From contig NZ_CP031417.1 in NCBI RefSeq assembly GCF_003367395.1, positions 1,488,001 through 1,552,000 of the forward strand: 64,000 nucleotides of DNA, given 5' to 3'. This document shows positions 29,291 to 37,957 of the stretch, piece by piece (positions within the stretch are counted from its first letter, which is position 1; each line of letters opens with the position of its first letter). The translations under genes and the position numbers were made by a program. Below the pieces are notes generated by a model, which worked only from the letters and a program-made list of their open reading frames with translations, had not been told where the DNA came from and ran no database searches. The DNA comes from Pseudolabrys taiwanensis (GTDB lineage Bacteria; Pseudomonadota; Alphaproteobacteria; Rhizobiales; Xanthobacteraceae).

Positions 29291-30277
29291 TCAAATCTTG
29301 AACTGCTCGTGCGTGCCGGGATGGAACAGTTCCTCCGGCTTGACGAGGCGCGAGGACAAACCTTGCGCATGATGGTGCTTGAGGAAGTTCTCGAGCGTCT
29401 TGCGGTTCGCCTCCAGGCCATACGACCAGAAGTCGTCGCCCATCGTGGCGCGCGCTTCGGCGACGCGCTCCTCCATGAACGGCAAGGTCACCTTGCTGGC
29501 GGACGCGTCCTCCAGCGCCTCCAGCGCCACATCCTTGGCCTGCGAGAAGGCCTTGAACACCGCCGCCGGCAGCCACGGATGCTGCTCGACGATGGTGCGG
29601 CGCACGCCGACCAAATGCATGATCGGGAAGATGCCTGTGCGCTTGAAATAGTCCTGCGCCGCGACGATCGGATCGGGAAACAGATAACCGACATTCGGCG
29701 TGTTGCGCGGCAATGCCGGCGCGCGCGGCGCGATGAAGCCGTCGATGGCACCTTCCGCGAGCAGCGCCGAGATCGACTTGCCGGCCGGCGCGTCTTCCAT
29801 CTGCACGCCCGGCGGCAGCGAAACCTTGATCTTCTCCGGACGGTCGGCACTGGCGATGCCGCCCCGCACCCACTGGATGTCGGACGACTTCACGCCGAAA
29901 TCGTCCTCGAGGACGGCGCGAGCCCAGACGTTCGCCGTGAGCTGCCATTCAGGCAGGCCGACCTTCTTGCCCTTGAGGTCCTGCGGCTTCTTGATGCGGT
30001 CGGTGCGCACCCAGATGGCATTGTGGCGGAACGCGCGTGACACGAAGCACGGCACGCCGACGTAAGGCCCCCCGCCCTGCGACGTCTTCAGGGTGAAACT
30101 CGACAGCGACAATTCGCAGATGTCGAACTCGGTGTGACGCAGCGCGCGAAAGAAGATTTCCTCCGGCGGCAGCGTCATGCAGACAGGCTCGACCCCGTCG
30201 ATCTTAACGGTGCCATCGATCAGCGCCCGCGTGCGATCGTAAGGACCGACCGCGACGGAGAGGTTCAGTTTGGCCAT
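29291..30277 (-). CDS. 4,5-dihydroxyphthalate decarboxylase-like protein (Pht5 family)
   Basis: The 328-residue protein has no signal peptide. It starts with a strand leading to GPYDRTRALIDGTVKIDG and continues with EIFFRALRHTEFDICELS, the recognisable beginning of the Pht5 family. FWSYGLEANRKTLENFL near the end is also typical. The fold is that of type 2 periplasmic receptors recruited as an enzyme. It is convergent with the ABC importer operon at 24970-29182. The natural substrate may well not be dihydroxyphthalate, since other phthalate genes are absent. Confidence 0.82.
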   Translation of the reverse strand: MAKLNLSVAVGPYDRTRALIDGTVKIDGVEPVCMTLPPEEIFFRALRHTEFDICELSLSSFTLKTSQGGGPYVGVPCFVSRAFRHNAIWVRTDRIKKPQDLKGKKVGLPEWQLTANVWARAVLEDDFGVKSSDIQWVRGGIASADRPEKIKVSLPPGVQMEDAPAGKSISALLAEGAIDGFIAPRAPALPRNTPNVGYLFPDPIVAAQDYFKRTGIFPIMHLVGVRRTIVEQHPWLPAAVFKAFSQAKDVALEALEDASASKVTLPFMEERVAEARATMGDDFWSYGLEANRKTLENFLKHHHAQGLSSRLVKPEELFHPGTHEQFKI

Positions 30278-30451
30278 GGAGCGTTCCGGTTATTAATGTT
30301 TCTGGTAGCGCTCTGTCTTAAGGGAAATGACCGCGTGAGGCAAAGCAGGACCGCCATTCCGGCTGCGCACCGCAAGGCTGCTCGCCCGCGCGGCCGCCGA
30401 CGCCTATAGTCGCGTAGGCAGCCCGCCGGTGGCCTCGTAGACGGTGCTTCA

Positions 30452-31150
30452 ATGCGCGCAGCTCAAGCCTTGCTGATGCTGTTCCTGCTCGCGGCCGCGG
30501 CTTTCGCCGCCGACGACGATTTCAGCGCCGCCATCGATGCCGTCGGCAAACAGAACCGCGCCGCCATCGGCGCGCTGGAGAACCGCAACGTCGAACTCGC
30601 TGAATTGGAGCTCAACCGTCTGCGCGCGGCGTGGCGGCAGGTGAGCGAGCGCAAGCGGCCCGACGCGTTCAAGAACAGCGCGCTCTATACGACGGTGATG
30701 ACGGACGTCGCGACGCGCCTCATCTCCGCCGACATGATGCTCAAATTCGGCCGTCCCGATGTCGCGCGCACCGCCCTCCTCGGCATACGCGACAACCTCT
30801 ATGACCTACGCAAGTCGGCCGGCATCGTCGTGCTCGCCGACTGCGTGCGCGATGCCAATAGCGCAATGGAAGCGCTCGCCGCCTTTGAGGAGCACGCCCC
30901 CGATGTCGTCAAAGGCGACACCGCCGATCTCACGGACAAGGCCAAGCGCTATGGCGACACACTCACGCATTGCGACGCCATCGCCGGCCCGGTCAGGGAC
31001 GATCCGGCATTCCGCCACCTCATCGACAACGCCAAGGCAAACCTGGCGCTGCTCTCAGAGGCTGCGACGGCACGCGACGCCGTCCGGCTGCGCCGCGCGC
31101 TGAACGAATTGCGGTCGCTTGATACGCTGATGGCGCTCCAGTTCGGTTGA
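30452..31150 (+). CDS. Exported alpha-helical protein of unknown function
   Basis: The 232-residue product has a signal peptide (MRAAQALLMLFLLAAAAFA) followed by an all-helical, charged mature part (NRNVELAELELNRLRAAWRQV, split across helices) with two cysteines (CVRDAN and THCDAI) that could form a disulfide. I do not recognise the family. It stands upstream of the ArsR gene with a 107-base gap. Periplasmic location is the only inference I can defend. Confidence 0.7.
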   Translation: MRAAQALLMLFLLAAAAFAADDDFSAAIDAVGKQNRAAIGALENRNVELAELELNRLRAAWRQVSERKRPDAFKNSALYTTVMTDVATRLISADMMLKFGRPDVARTALLGIRDNLYDLRKSAGIVVLADCVRDANSAMEALAAFEEHAPDVVKGDTADLTDKAKRYGDTLTHCDAIAGPVRDDPAFRHLIDNAKANLALLSEAATARDAVRLRRALNELRSLDTLMALQFG

Positions 31151-31257
31151 TGCGGAAGCCCGCGTCGTCAGGTCCGTGCCGGTTTCAGCGCGACCGGGGT
31201 TGCATTAGCCCGTCCGATCGTCTGTAGTTTGGCGCCTTTGACGGCCCCGGAGCCCCC

Positions 31258-31599
31258 ATGACGTTGCAACTCGAGAGCCGCGAACGTCCGCACGACTTCG
31301 ACCGCATGGTGGGCAATGCCAAGCGCGCCAGCGACTTCCTCAAGGCGCTCGCGCATGAAAGCCGGCTGATGATCCTCTGCTTCCTCGCCGAGGGCGAGAA
31401 GTCCGTGAGCGAACTGGAGGACTTGCTCAAGCTGCGGCAGCCGACCGTATCGCAACAACTAGCGCGGCTGCGCGCCGACGGTCTGGTGTCGACGCGACGC
31501 GAGGGTAAGACGATCTACTACACGCTCGCCAGCGAGGAAGCGCACATCGTGATCGGTGCGGTGTACGAAGTGTTCTGCAAGAAGGCGCGCAAGCGCTAG
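31258..31599 (+). CDS. ArsR-family repressor, BigR/SqrR-like
   Basis: This 113-residue winged-helix protein starts at ATG 31258. The DNA-binding region is SVSELEDLLKLRQPTVSQQL (residues 50-69). It carries Cys41 (LMILC) and Cys107 (VFCKKA), the same positions as the dithiol pair of the SqrR/BigR persulfide sensors, while metal-site motifs of other ArsR proteins are missing. It should therefore repress sulfide-handling genes until the cysteines form a polysulfide bridge. No sulfide:quinone oxidoreductase or rhodanese is adjacent, so its targets are elsewhere or its ligand differs. Confidence 0.88.
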   Translation: MTLQLESRERPHDFDRMVGNAKRASDFLKALAHESRLMILCFLAEGEKSVSELEDLLKLRQPTVSQQLARLRADGLVSTRREGKTIYYTLASEEAHIVIGAVYEVFCKKARKR

Positions 31600-32387
31600 G
31601 GCGACGGCAGCAACGCGTCGGTCTTGCCGGTCAGCCGGTATGCAATCAGACCCAGCCATTCGTGCACGGCGAGATCGAGCACGCGCAGGCCTGACGAAAC
31701 GCTGCGTTTGAACTCCCATTCGCCGCTCGGCAGCGTGTACCAGTTGGCCGGATAAGCCTCGACGTCGAAGCCCGCTTTGCGGAAGCAGCCGATCGCCCGC
31801 GGCATATGGAACGCGGACGTCACCAGCAGCCAGCGTTCACCCGCTTTCGGCTGGACCAATTGCTTGGTCAGAACCGCGTTCTCCTGCGTGTTGCGCGATT
31901 TGCTCTCGAGCATCACCCGGCTCCGCGGCACGCCGAGCGCGTCGAGCAGCGGATAGACGAAATCCGCTTCCGGTTCGCCATTGCCGAGCAGGCTGGCGTC
32001 GCCGCCGGTGTAGACGATCCGCGCGTTCGGATAATCGCGCGCAAGCTTGGCGAGCGCGACCAGGCGGCCGGCGTCGCTGTTGAGCATCGGCACGCCATAG
32101 GCGCGAGAATGGTCGGTATTGAATGCGCCGCCGAGCACGACGATGCCGTCAGGGGCGCCCTCGGTCGGCCGCCAGGGTGGAAAACGGCTCTCGAGCGTCG
32201 ACAGCAAGAGCGCGCCCACCGGCAGCAACGACAATAGCGCGACCAGGACGACGCTGCCACCCGCGAGCCAGGCGCCGAGCCGCCGCCACGGTGTGAGCAA
32301 CAACGCGGCGCCGACGACGCCGCACAGAATAAGCAGATTGGAAGGAAGAAGGAGAAAGCCGATCGTCTTCGATAAAACGAAGAACAT
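31596..32387 (-). CDS. YdcF/ElyC-like membrane protein (DUF218)
   Basis: The 263-residue protein has two N-terminal membrane helices (about residues 10-30 and 40-62) and a DUF218 domain beginning IVVLGGA, with YTGGDAS and SRNTQENA as the conserved motifs. ElyC-type proteins act in the envelope in peptidoglycan precursor or lipid carrier metabolism. It overlaps the RraA-like gene upstream as TGATG and the ArsR gene stop by four bases. Confidence 0.88.
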   Translation of the reverse strand: MFFVLSKTIGFLLLPSNLLILCGVVGAALLLTPWRRLGAWLAGGSVVLVALLSLLPVGALLLSTLESRFPPWRPTEGAPDGIVVLGGAFNTDHSRAYGVPMLNSDAGRLVALAKLARDYPNARIVYTGGDASLLGNGEPEADFVYPLLDALGVPRSRVMLESKSRNTQENAVLTKQLVQPKAGERWLLVTSAFHMPRAIGCFRKAGFDVEAYPANWYTLPSGEWEFKRSVSSGLRVLDLAVHEWLGLIAYRLTGKTDALLPSP

Positions 32388-33082
32388 CAGCGCGCCTTTT
32401 TCCAGGCCTCGTAGCGCTTCTTGTTTTCTTCGTTGGGCGGATAGAGGCCGAGAAGCTGCTCGCCCTTCTCCACTTCCTGCACCAGCCAGCTTTCCAGCAA
32501 CTCGTGCTCGGCGCCTTCGGTGGCAACGAAATCGGCGAGGTCCTTCGGGATCACCACCGCGCCGTCGTCATCGGCGACGATGATGTCGCCGGGAAAGATC
32601 GCGCAGCCGCCGCAGCCGATCGGTTCGTTCCAGCCGACGAAGGTGAGCTGGTTCACCGACGCCGGCGCGGCAACACCCTGGCACCAGACCGGCAGGTTGG
32701 TCGCGAGCACGCCGTGCTTGTCGCGCATGACGCCGTCGGTGATCAGCGCGGTGACGCCGCGCTTGACCATGCGCATGCACAGGATGTCGCCGAAGATGCC
32801 GGCGCCGGTAATGCCCATGGCATCGGCGACGACGACGCAGTCCGCCGGCATCGCTTCGATCGCACCACGCGTCGAGATCGGCTTCATCCAGCTTTCCGGG
32901 GTCGCGAGATCTTCACGCACCGGAACGAAGCGCAACGTGAAGGCCGGTCCCACGACGCGCTTGCCGGAGAAGCCGAACGGCATCGCCCCCTTCATCCAGG
33001 CGTGGCGAATGCCCTTCTTCAGCAGCATCGTGGTGATGGTGCCGGTGGTGATGGTGCGCAGCGCGTCCAATGTCGCGGTCAT
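32387..33082 (-). CDS. RraA-like / HMG aldolase-fold protein
   Basis: The 231-residue RraA-family protein shows ITDGVMRDKHG (the Arg-Asp pair that binds substrate and metal in the aldolase members) and GCGGCAIFPGDIIVADDDG. Family members are 4-carboxy-4-hydroxy-2-oxoadipate aldolases / oxaloacetate decarboxylases or the RNase E inhibitor RraA. The longer C-terminal tail (EKGEQLLGLYPPNEENKK) favours the enzyme branch, which acts at the end of gallate or protocatechuate cleavage pathways. It lies downstream of queC and the queuosine-precursor transporter without obvious functional link. Confidence 0.82.
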   Translation of the reverse strand: MTATLDALRTITTGTITTMLLKKGIRHAWMKGAMPFGFSGKRVVGPAFTLRFVPVREDLATPESWMKPISTRGAIEAMPADCVVVADAMGITGAGIFGDILCMRMVKRGVTALITDGVMRDKHGVLATNLPVWCQGVAAPASVNQLTFVGWNEPIGCGGCAIFPGDIIVADDDGAVVIPKDLADFVATEGAEHELLESWLVQEVEKGEQLLGLYPPNEENKKRYEAWKKAR

Positions 33083-33091
33083 TGGGAAACC

Positions 33092-33655
33092 TCAGGCGAT
33101 CGTCAGGCCAAGCCGCTCGTCGCGGCGGCGCAAATAGGCCACCAGCGGCAGCGCCAGCAGCACCATCCAGAACTTGCCCACCACCTGGCCGGCGAGAAAG
33201 TCGAGCGAACCGAAGGCAAGCCACAGGAACACGATGGAGTCGACCACCAAGCCGACCACGCTCGAGGCCAGGACGGCCAGCACCAGCCGGCGGCGGGCCA
33301 GCGGCGTGTAGACGGCGAAATCGGCGAACTCCGAGAGCAGGAAGGCGGCCGCCGAAGCGATCACCAACGCGCCCGGCGCGACACCGGCTGAAATGACGGC
33401 GCCGGCGATGATCGCGGCGACGCCGAACTCTACGCCAAGCCGCCGTTGCACCAGATCGCGCAGGACCAGGGCCAAACCCACCATGAGGACGCCGGAGGGC
33501 GCCATCAGACCGGGCGCGACCGGCACCAGACAAGGGCCGCTCCGCGTACACACGGTTCCCACATTGCCGATCATCCAGTTGGCGGCCGGGATGGTGAGGC
33601 AGAACAGGACGAGGAATACCGCGCCCTCCAGGATCCTGCGTCGTTCGTTCGTCAT
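33092..33655 (-). CDS. Queuosine precursor transporter (YhhQ family)
   Basis: The 187-residue membrane protein has five to six hydrophobic segments and the DUF165/ECF-like features [18 protein letters not shown] and [15 protein letters not shown]. YhhQ proteins import preQ0/preQ1, precursors of the queuine base. It overlaps queC by four bases (ATGA), which supports the assignment: the cell both makes and salvages the precursor. Confidence 0.9.
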   Translation of the reverse strand: MTNERRRILEGAVFLVLFCLTIPAANWMIGNVGTVCTRSGPCLVPVAPGLMAPSGVLMVGLALVLRDLVQRRLGVEFGVAAIIAGAVISAGVAPGALVIASAAAFLLSEFADFAVYTPLARRRLVLAVLASSVVGLVVDSIVFLWLAFGSLDFLAGQVVGKFWMVLLALPLVAYLRRRDERLGLTIA

Positions 33656-34371
33656 TTCGTCGTTTCTCGTTCGCGCATGAATTTGGCAAAGCCCTGCGCC
33701 CGCAACTGGCAGGCCGGACAGGTGCCGCAGCCATAGCCCCAGGCATGGCGCCGGCTGCGGTCGCCCAGGTAGCAGCTATGGCTTTCCTCGACAACGAGGT
33801 CGAGAAAGACCTCCCCGCCCAGTTCCTCCGCCAGCGCGAAGGTCTCCGCCTTGTCGATCCACATCAGCGGCGTATGGATGGTTACCCGCTTGTCAAGGCC
33901 GAGGGTCAAGGCAAGCTGCATGGCCTTGATGGTGTCGTCGCGGCAGTCCGGATAGCCGGAATAGTCGGTCTCGCACATGCCGGCGACCAGATGGCGGGCG
34001 CCGCGCCGGTACGCGATGGCCCCAGCGAAGCCGAGGAACAGCAGGTTGCGGCCGGGCACGAAGGTCGTCGGCAGGCCGTTGTCGGCGATCTCGATGGCGG
34101 TGTCGCGCGTCAGCGCCGTCTCCGAGATGGCGGCGAGCGCGTCGATTTTCACCAGATGGTCTTCCCCCAGGCGCATCGCCCAGGCCGGATCGAGCGCGGC
34201 CATCTTCTCGCGCAGGCTGTTGCGTACCGACAGCTCGATCGCATGGCGCTGGCCGTAGTCGAAGCCGACGGTTTCCACCCGCGAAAAGCGTTCGAGCGCC
34301 CAGGCCAGGCAAACCGTGGAGTCTTGCCCGCCGGAGAACAGGACGAGCGCGGTGTCGGAGCCGATGGTCAT
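33652..34371 (-). CDS. queC: 7-cyano-7-deazaguanine synthase
   Basis: The 239-residue enzyme has the ATP-pyrophosphatase P-loop FSGGQDS at residues 12-18 and the C-terminal zinc cysteines in [10 protein letters not shown], plus an upstream Cys in HSCYLGD. It converts 7-carboxy-7-deazaguanine and ammonia to preQ0 in queuosine synthesis. AGGA precedes ATG 34371. It is divergent from the beta-propeller gene. I looked for a preQ1 riboswitch in the short upstream gap and saw none. Confidence 0.96.
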   Translation of the reverse strand: MTIGSDTALVLFSGGQDSTVCLAWALERFSRVETVGFDYGQRHAIELSVRNSLREKMAALDPAWAMRLGEDHLVKIDALAAISETALTRDTAIEIADNGLPTTFVPGRNLLFLGFAGAIAYRRGARHLVAGMCETDYSGYPDCRDDTIKAMQLALTLGLDKRVTIHTPLMWIDKAETFALAEELGGEVFLDLVVEESHSCYLGDRSRRHAWGYGCGTCPACQLRAQGFAKFMRERETTK

Positions 34372-34443
34372 CGTTCCTCGTTACATGGGTTGGCGGGCTT
34401 CGTGCTAATGGAGGGTGGGGAAACAAACAAGCAAGGCATAAAA

Positions 34444-35367
34444 ATGAGCAGCCGAGGGCTGATCGCTGTCGACAAAATGGGCTGCAAGGTTCTGTTCCTG
34501 GACGCCCAGACCTACGCGACAAGGAAGGTACTCGAGGGCTTCCAGCGTACCGTGCACGAATTGCTGGTGATCCCGGAGATGGGCCGCGCTTATGTGCCGA
34601 TCTTTGGCGACGGCATCCACGGCCGCAATCCAAATCCCGGCCACACATTGTGCGTCTTCGATCTCCGCAACGAGACGCATCTCACCGACATCGACCTGCG
34701 GCCGCATATCGCTCCGCACACGCTCAAGCTCGGTCCCGACGGGCTCATCTACATCACTTGCGAGAACAGCGCCGTGGTGGTGGTGATCGACCCCAAGACC
34801 AACACCGTGGTCGATACCATCGGCTCCGACTCGACCAACGCGCATCGCCTGATCATCGCGCCCGACGGGAAGCGGCTCTACACCGAGAACGAGGAAGACG
34901 GCGAGGTATCGGTGATCGACCTGCCGGCCCGCAAGCTCCTCGGCAAGATCAAGACGCCGCAGCCCCTCGCCGGCATCGCCATCTCCGGCGACGGCGAAAC
35001 GCTGGTCACCGTTTCCGACGTCGACCCCGTGCTGTTCCTGATCGACACCAAGAGCGAGCGCGTGCGCAAAACCGTGACCCTGACCGATGTGCCGAAGGCG
35101 GCGCAAATCGCGCGCTATCGCCCGGACTTCAGCCTCCTCGGCGTCACCAGCCTGAACAGCGGCACGGTCAGCCTCATCTCGCCGGATTTCAAAACACAAA
35201 CGGCGATCAAGGTCGGCGAACAACCGATGGACATGGCCTTCCGCGGCGACGAGCTGTTCGTCGCCTGCCAGGGCGACGGCTCGGTGCATGTCATCGACAT
35301 TCCGGCGCGGCGCTGGAAGGCGAGCTTCCAGGCCGGCACCGGGTGTGAGTCACTGGCGTTTTTCTAA
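34444..35367 (+). CDS. YncE-like seven-bladed beta-propeller protein
   Basis: The 307-residue protein is made of repeated blades with motifs such as VVVIDPKTNTVVDTI, VSVIDLPARKLLGKI and VHVIDIPARRWKASF, typical of the YncE/40-residue YVTN repeat family. ATG 34444 is supported by AAGG eight bases upstream and gives no signal peptide; upstream in-frame codons do not supply one. The protein would thus be cytoplasmic, unusual for this family. Function unknown, perhaps ligand or DNA binding. Its stop overlaps the aldo/keto reductase stop by four bases. Confidence 0.83.
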   Translation: MSSRGLIAVDKMGCKVLFLDAQTYATRKVLEGFQRTVHELLVIPEMGRAYVPIFGDGIHGRNPNPGHTLCVFDLRNETHLTDIDLRPHIAPHTLKLGPDGLIYITCENSAVVVVIDPKTNTVVDTIGSDSTNAHRLIIAPDGKRLYTENEEDGEVSVIDLPARKLLGKIKTPQPLAGIAISGDGETLVTVSDVDPVLFLIDTKSERVRKTVTLTDVPKAAQIARYRPDFSLLGVTSLNSGTVSLISPDFKTQTAIKVGEQPMDMAFRGDELFVACQGDGSVHVIDIPARRWKASFQAGTGCESLAFF

Positions 35368-36185
35368 TCCCATTTCGGCGAATAGGACCAGTCGACGATG
35401 CGCTCGCGTCGTCCGCCGAGCGCGGCGATGTCGGCCATTTCGGCCTCGGAGAGCGCGAAGTCGAACAGCGCGATATTCTCTTCCAGCCGCTCCACTTTAC
35501 TGGTGCGCGGAATGACGACGATGTTCTGCTGCACGAGATAGCGGAGCGACACCTGCGCCGCACTCTTGCCGTGCGCTTTGGCGATCCGCTCCAGCACGGC
35601 GTCGCCCTTGGCGTTGCCGCGCGCGATCGGGCTATAGGCGACCACCGCCATGCCGAGCTGGCGGCAGGCGGCGATCACTTTGCTCTGGTCGAGAAACGGA
35701 TGGCACTCGATCTGATTGCAGACGAGCGGTGCGGACGAAATCTTGGTCGCTTCCTCGAGCAGCGCAACGGTGAAATTCGACACGCCGATTTCGCGTGTGT
35801 AGCCGGCGTCACGCATCTTCGCCATCGCGCCGAGCGTCTCGGCGAGCGGCACGCGCGGGTTCGGCCAATGGATCAGCAACAGGTCGATGTGATCGAGCCT
35901 GAGTTTCGCCAGGCTCTCCTTGACCGATCGCTCGAGATCGTGCGGCGCCAGATTGGTCGGCTGCACCTTGGTGGTGACCATCACCTCGCTGCGCTTGCCG
36001 GAGGCGCGCACGCCCTCGCCCACGTCACGCTCGTTGTCGTACATCTGGGCGGTATCGATGTGGCGATAGCCGATGCGGATCGCCTGTTCGGTCAGCCGCG
36101 CGCATTCGCGGCCGCGCAACATCCAGGTGCCCAACCCGACGATGGGAATCTTGAAACCCTTGGCCTCGACCGTTTGCATGACCAC
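35364..36185 (-). CDS. Aldo/keto reductase
   Basis: The 273-residue NADPH-dependent reductase has the catalytic Asp and Tyr in YRHIDTAQMYDNE, the Lys in MVTTKVQ and the His in DLLLIHWPN, with IVVIPRTSKVERLEEN as cofactor loop. The 2,5-diketo-gluconate reductase-like branch fits the length. It reduces aldehydes or ketones of unknown identity. A paralogue lies at 36676-37500 with a small exported protein gene between them. Confidence 0.93.
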   Translation of the reverse strand: MVMQTVEAKGFKIPIVGLGTWMLRGRECARLTEQAIRIGYRHIDTAQMYDNERDVGEGVRASGKRSEVMVTTKVQPTNLAPHDLERSVKESLAKLRLDHIDLLLIHWPNPRVPLAETLGAMAKMRDAGYTREIGVSNFTVALLEEATKISSAPLVCNQIECHPFLDQSKVIAACRQLGMAVVAYSPIARGNAKGDAVLERIAKAHGKSAAQVSLRYLVQQNIVVIPRTSKVERLEENIALFDFALSEAEMADIAALGGRRERIVDWSYSPKWD

Positions 36186-36190
36186 TCCGG

Positions 36191-36676
36191 CTATTTGCTG
36201 CTGTCTGCGTCCACGAGGAACCCGAGCAGGAACAGTGCCCGCCGGGCCGTCTCCCTGTTAACGCACGAGGCGGCCATCGGGCTCGCCATGGTTCCCTGGA
36301 AATAGTCCCAGTAGAACGCACACGTCTTCTCTTTCGACACGATCCAGGCGCGCTGCATGTCGCGCAGCTTCTCCTTCTGTTGCGCGTCGAGCTTGTCGCG
36401 CAGGCGCCGGAAGGTCTCGTTCAGGATGTCGTCCCAGACGGCCAGCTCACGATCGACGCATGCGTTCATATCGGCCGTCGACTTCGTCTCGTCGCGATTG
36501 AGGCAAGGCTCGGAGACGATGCCGATGCAGGCCTCTTCCTTGCCCGGCTTCGACTTGATGCAATCCTGGATCTCGGCCGAGTCCTTCGCCGCGAACTTGG
36601 ACGGTTGCGCCGCCTCCGCCGGCCACGGACCGGCGGCAAACGTGGCAACGGCCAAGGCGACCAGCAACGCCCGCAT
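36191..36676 (-). CDS. Exported LprI-like protein (DUF1311)
   Basis: The 161-residue product has a signal peptide (MRALLVALAVATFAAG, cleavage near AEAA) and six cysteines in the DUF1311 pattern (CIKSK, EACIG, PCLNRDE, NACVDREL, TCAFYWDY, ASCVNRETARRA). DUF1311 includes the lysozyme inhibitor LprI. ATG 36676 overlaps the upstream reductase stop as TGATG; an in-frame ATG at 36691 would add five residues. Probably periplasmic; inhibitor function is inference. Confidence 0.8.
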   Translation of the reverse strand: MRALLVALAVATFAAGPWPAEAAQPSKFAAKDSAEIQDCIKSKPGKEEACIGIVSEPCLNRDETKSTADMNACVDRELAVWDDILNETFRRLRDKLDAQQKEKLRDMQRAWIVSKEKTCAFYWDYFQGTMASPMAASCVNRETARRALFLLGFLVDADSSK

Positions 36677-37500
36677 CAAGGCGTATCCCATTTCGGCGCG
36701 TGCGGCGGATTGACGACGCGCATGTTGGTGTCATTGAGCTTTTTCAGCTCCGCCATTTCGGCGTCGCTGAGCGTGAAATCGAACACGTCGAGGTTCTGCT
36801 GGAGATGCGCCGGCGTCGCCGTGCGCGGAATGGCCACCACGCCACGCTGCACCAGATAGCGCAGCGACACCTGGGCCGACGACTTGTTGTGCGCCTGGCC
36901 GATACGCTCCAACACCTCGGCGCCCGGCACCTTGCCGCGCGCGATCGGGCAATAGGCGACCACCGCCATGCCATGCCTGTTGCAACCCGCCAGCACTTTG
37001 TCCTGGTTGAGGAACGGGTGCATCTCGATCTGGTTGCACACGAGCGGCTCCGTCGTCACCGCCCACGCTTCGTCCAGCATGGCGGTGGTGAAATTGGCGA
37101 CGCCGATATGCTTGGCCTTGCCGTCCTTCTTGGCCTTGCACAGCGCGCCGACCGACAGCTTGAACGGCACCTCGGCGTTATTCCAGTGGATCAGCAGGAG
37201 GTCGACGTAAGGGAGTTGCAGGTTCGCCAGGCTTTGGTCGAGCGACCGCTGGAAGTCGTCGGGCATCAGGTTCTCCTGACGCACCTTGGTGGTGATGAAC
37301 ACATCGTCGCGCTTCACGCCGGACTGGCTTAGGCCCTCGCCATTTTCCTTTTCGTTGCCGTAGAAAGCGGCGGTGTCGAGATGGCGATATCCAAGCTGCA
37401 GCGCCGTTTTCACCGCTTGAACACAGACGTCGTCCTTGAGGGTCATGGTCCCCAGGCCGATGGTCGGAATTTGGGCGCCGTGCGCGACGACGACATTCAT
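36676..37500 (-). CDS. Aldo/keto reductase
   Basis: The 274-residue paralogue of the reductase at 35364-36185 has YRHLDTAAFYGNE, FITTKVR, DLLLIHWNN and VVAIPRTATPAHLQQN. The catalytic tetrad Asp, Tyr, Lys, His is intact. It is the first gene of the leftward trio with the LprI-like protein and the second reductase. The two proteins share most motifs but differ in the substrate loops, so they may have split specificity after duplication. Confidence 0.93.
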   Translation of the reverse strand: MNVVVAHGAQIPTIGLGTMTLKDDVCVQAVKTALQLGYRHLDTAAFYGNEKENGEGLSQSGVKRDDVFITTKVRQENLMPDDFQRSLDQSLANLQLPYVDLLLIHWNNAEVPFKLSVGALCKAKKDGKAKHIGVANFTTAMLDEAWAVTTEPLVCNQIEMHPFLNQDKVLAGCNRHGMAVVAYCPIARGKVPGAEVLERIGQAHNKSSAQVSLRYLVQRGVVAIPRTATPAHLQQNLDVFDFTLSDAEMAELKKLNDTNMRVVNPPHAPKWDTP

Positions 37501-37603
37501 TGGTTGTCTCCCTGCCTACCTGCTCATGTGCGTGGCGGCCGGGAGCATGCCCCGCCGCTACGGAGCTGCCAACGGGGGTATCTCCCCCAATGCCAAGCGC
37601 GGG

Positions 37604-37900
37604 TCAGCGGCTTCCGCCGAGCGCCGCGAAAGCAACCTCGGGCGCGCGATCGATCAGCTTGAGCAGTGCACGGGCCGGACCGCGCGGCGAGCGCTTGCCC
37701 TGCTCCCAATTGCGGACGGTCTCGAGCGGCACTTCGATCTTCTCGGCAAAGGCCGCCTGGGTGAGCCCGCAGCGTGCCCGCACATAGCGGACGAAGACCG
37801 CCGGGTCCTTGTACTCGATCGCCTTCTCACTGCCGTCGGACAGGATTTCGACGATCCGTCCGTCGGCCTTCAACCGCACCCGCATCATGCCTCGCTCCAT
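37604..37900 (-). CDS. XRE-family helix-turn-helix protein (antitoxin-like)
   Basis: The 98-residue protein has a short N-terminal beta region (MRVRLKADGRIVEILSDG) and a Cro/C1-type helix-turn-helix at about residues 40-90 with LTQAAFAEKIEVPLETVRNWEQGKR. This layout, with DPAVFVRYVR before the HTH, is common in HigA-type antitoxins. No toxin gene is next to it: the neighbours are a reductase and an acyl-CoA dehydrogenase. It is either a solitary regulator or the remains of a toxin-antitoxin pair. Confidence 0.8.
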   Translation of the reverse strand: MERGMMRVRLKADGRIVEILSDGSEKAIEYKDPAVFVRYVRARCGLTQAAFAEKIEVPLETVRNWEQGKRSPRGPARALLKLIDRAPEVAFAALGGSR

Positions 37901-37957
37901 CGACGATGGGTCGGTCAGAGGCCTAGGCGATTCGGGATAGTCAAAAGTTAATGAGAA

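Noticed and set aside
34372..34443. Possible preQ1 riboswitch upstream of queC
   Set aside because: The 72-base gap shows neither the preQ1-I hairpin with A-rich pseudoknot tail nor a preQ1-II-like fold.
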